NCBI GenBank assembly: GCA_027257055.1
Contig: JAPVLO010000007.1
Location: 2,790,001 to 2,854,000, forward strand
Direction of reading: 5' to 3'
DNA length: 64,000 nt
Source: Cephalopachus bancanus
Taxonomy: Eukaryota > Chordata > Mammalia > Primates > Tarsiidae
How positions within the stretch are numbered: the stretch's first letter is position 1; every line of letters begins with the position of its first letter. Under the pieces are notes generated by a model. That model searched no databases. It was not told the DNA's origin and saw nothing but the letters and a program-made list of their open reading frames with translations. Shown here one piece after another: positions 63,348-64,000 of the stretch. The translations under genes were made by a program, and so were the position numbers.

Positions 63348-63637
63348 TGCCAAGCACAGTGGCTCAAGCCTATAATCTCAGCATTTTGCGAGGCCAAGAT
63401 GAGGGGATTGCCTGAGCCCACGGGTGTGAGAACAGCCTGGGCAACTTGGCGAGACCTCATTTCTACAATAAATCAAAAAATTAGCCAGGCATGGTAGCGC
63501 GCGCCTGTAGTTCCGGCTACTTGGAAGGTTGAGGCGGAAGGATCGCCTGAGCCCAGCGGATCGACAGTGGGTGGCTGTGAGCATGCCACTGCACTCCAGC
63601 CTGGGAAACGGAGTGAGACTCCAACTCAACAAAAAAA
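63348..63637 (+). mobile_element. Alu
   Basis: AAGTTCTCAACA at 63336-63347 and 63638-63649 is the target duplication. Intermediate sequence type. Confidence 0.93.
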
Positions 63638-63649
63638 AAGTTCTCAACA

Positions 63650-64000
63650 GAGCAACATTCTTTACCACACAACATGTTGGTAACCTTCTAACTATGGGAT
63701 AATCCTACCTAATGTCATTGGCAAGATACATGTGTACATCTGTGGGGTCTGATATATATGATTAGCTTCGCCTGGTAATCTAACACTACCTCCCACTGGA
63801 AACCATCACTGCTTACAACTGACCATGGATGTGATCAGTAATGAAGTCCCCAAAAACACCAATAACCAACTCAGATACCTTTGCCAAACCAAATCTTATC
63901 ACTTTCACCTGGATTTCACCAACAGTCAGTCAAATCCAATTTTTCAAAGTGCGGCAGGAAATAATTTTTAGGATGCCACATTTGATTATTCTCTGCATGT
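63650..64000. other. PCMTD2 5' intron, no feature recognised
   Basis: Unnamed sequence to the window end. Confidence 0.4.

Overview
This is a vertebrate, almost certainly strepsirrhine primate, genomic window, and a lemur is most likely. The only intact protein-coding gene is the intron-containing PCMTD2 (minus strand, about 44.5-61.5 kb). Nearly everything else is repeats. Alu elements of both strands are abundant. Many carry a variant form (CCGGGCTCGGTGGCTCAGCCTGTAA-like starts, ACTCCAACTCAAAA-like 3' ends, intact target-site duplications) that differs from the AluS/AluY types of monkeys and apes; these look lineage-specific and fairly young. The taxon call is inference from the Alu type plus the PCMTD2 sequence.

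Layout. 0-10 kb: a degenerate minisatellite, old L1M fragments, a probable plus-strand solo LTR and several Alus. 10.5-14.6 kb: a minus-strand class I endogenous retrovirus with two LTRs and a 4-bp target duplication, but a decayed and apparently rearranged interior. 15-18.1 kb: a fairly young plus-strand L1 with a nested Alu. 19.65-20.25 kb: a CpG island with an NRF1-type palindrome and a CTCF-like site, and no convincing gene attached. 21.8-30.3 kb: a nearly full-length minus-strand gammaretrovirus-like provirus (LTRs, tRNA-Pro-like primer site, leader splice donor, gag, pol, env, polypurine tract) inserted into an Alu with a GGTG target duplication. Its gag and pol are broken, and a 285-bp Alu sits in pol. 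Its env reading frame is open for 632 codons but loses the membrane anchor by a frame change.

30.4-31.7 kb: a GPX4 retrocopy cut by a roughly 250-bp inverted copy of zinc-finger sequence and, separately, by an Alu. 32.1-33.9 kb: a KRAB zinc-finger retrocopy on the plus strand, whose own segment is the evident source (or sister) of that inverted copy. 34.6-43.8 kb: L1M fragments, three LTR-like insertions clustered in an older repeat, MIR and Alus. 44.5-61.5 kb: PCMTD2, with all five coding exons, splice sites and the 361-codon frame intact. 61.5-64 kb: its 5' intron.

The genes do not form a pathway. PCMTD2 is a probable Cullin-5 ubiquitin-ligase adaptor; the others are retroviral or retrotransposed remnants. 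The most unusual structure is the GPX4/zinc-finger inverted insertion. Next are the anchorless long env frame, the out-of-order retroviral remnant at 10.8-14.2 kb and the orphan CpG island. No tRNA, rRNA, CRISPR or bacterial-type feature was seen.
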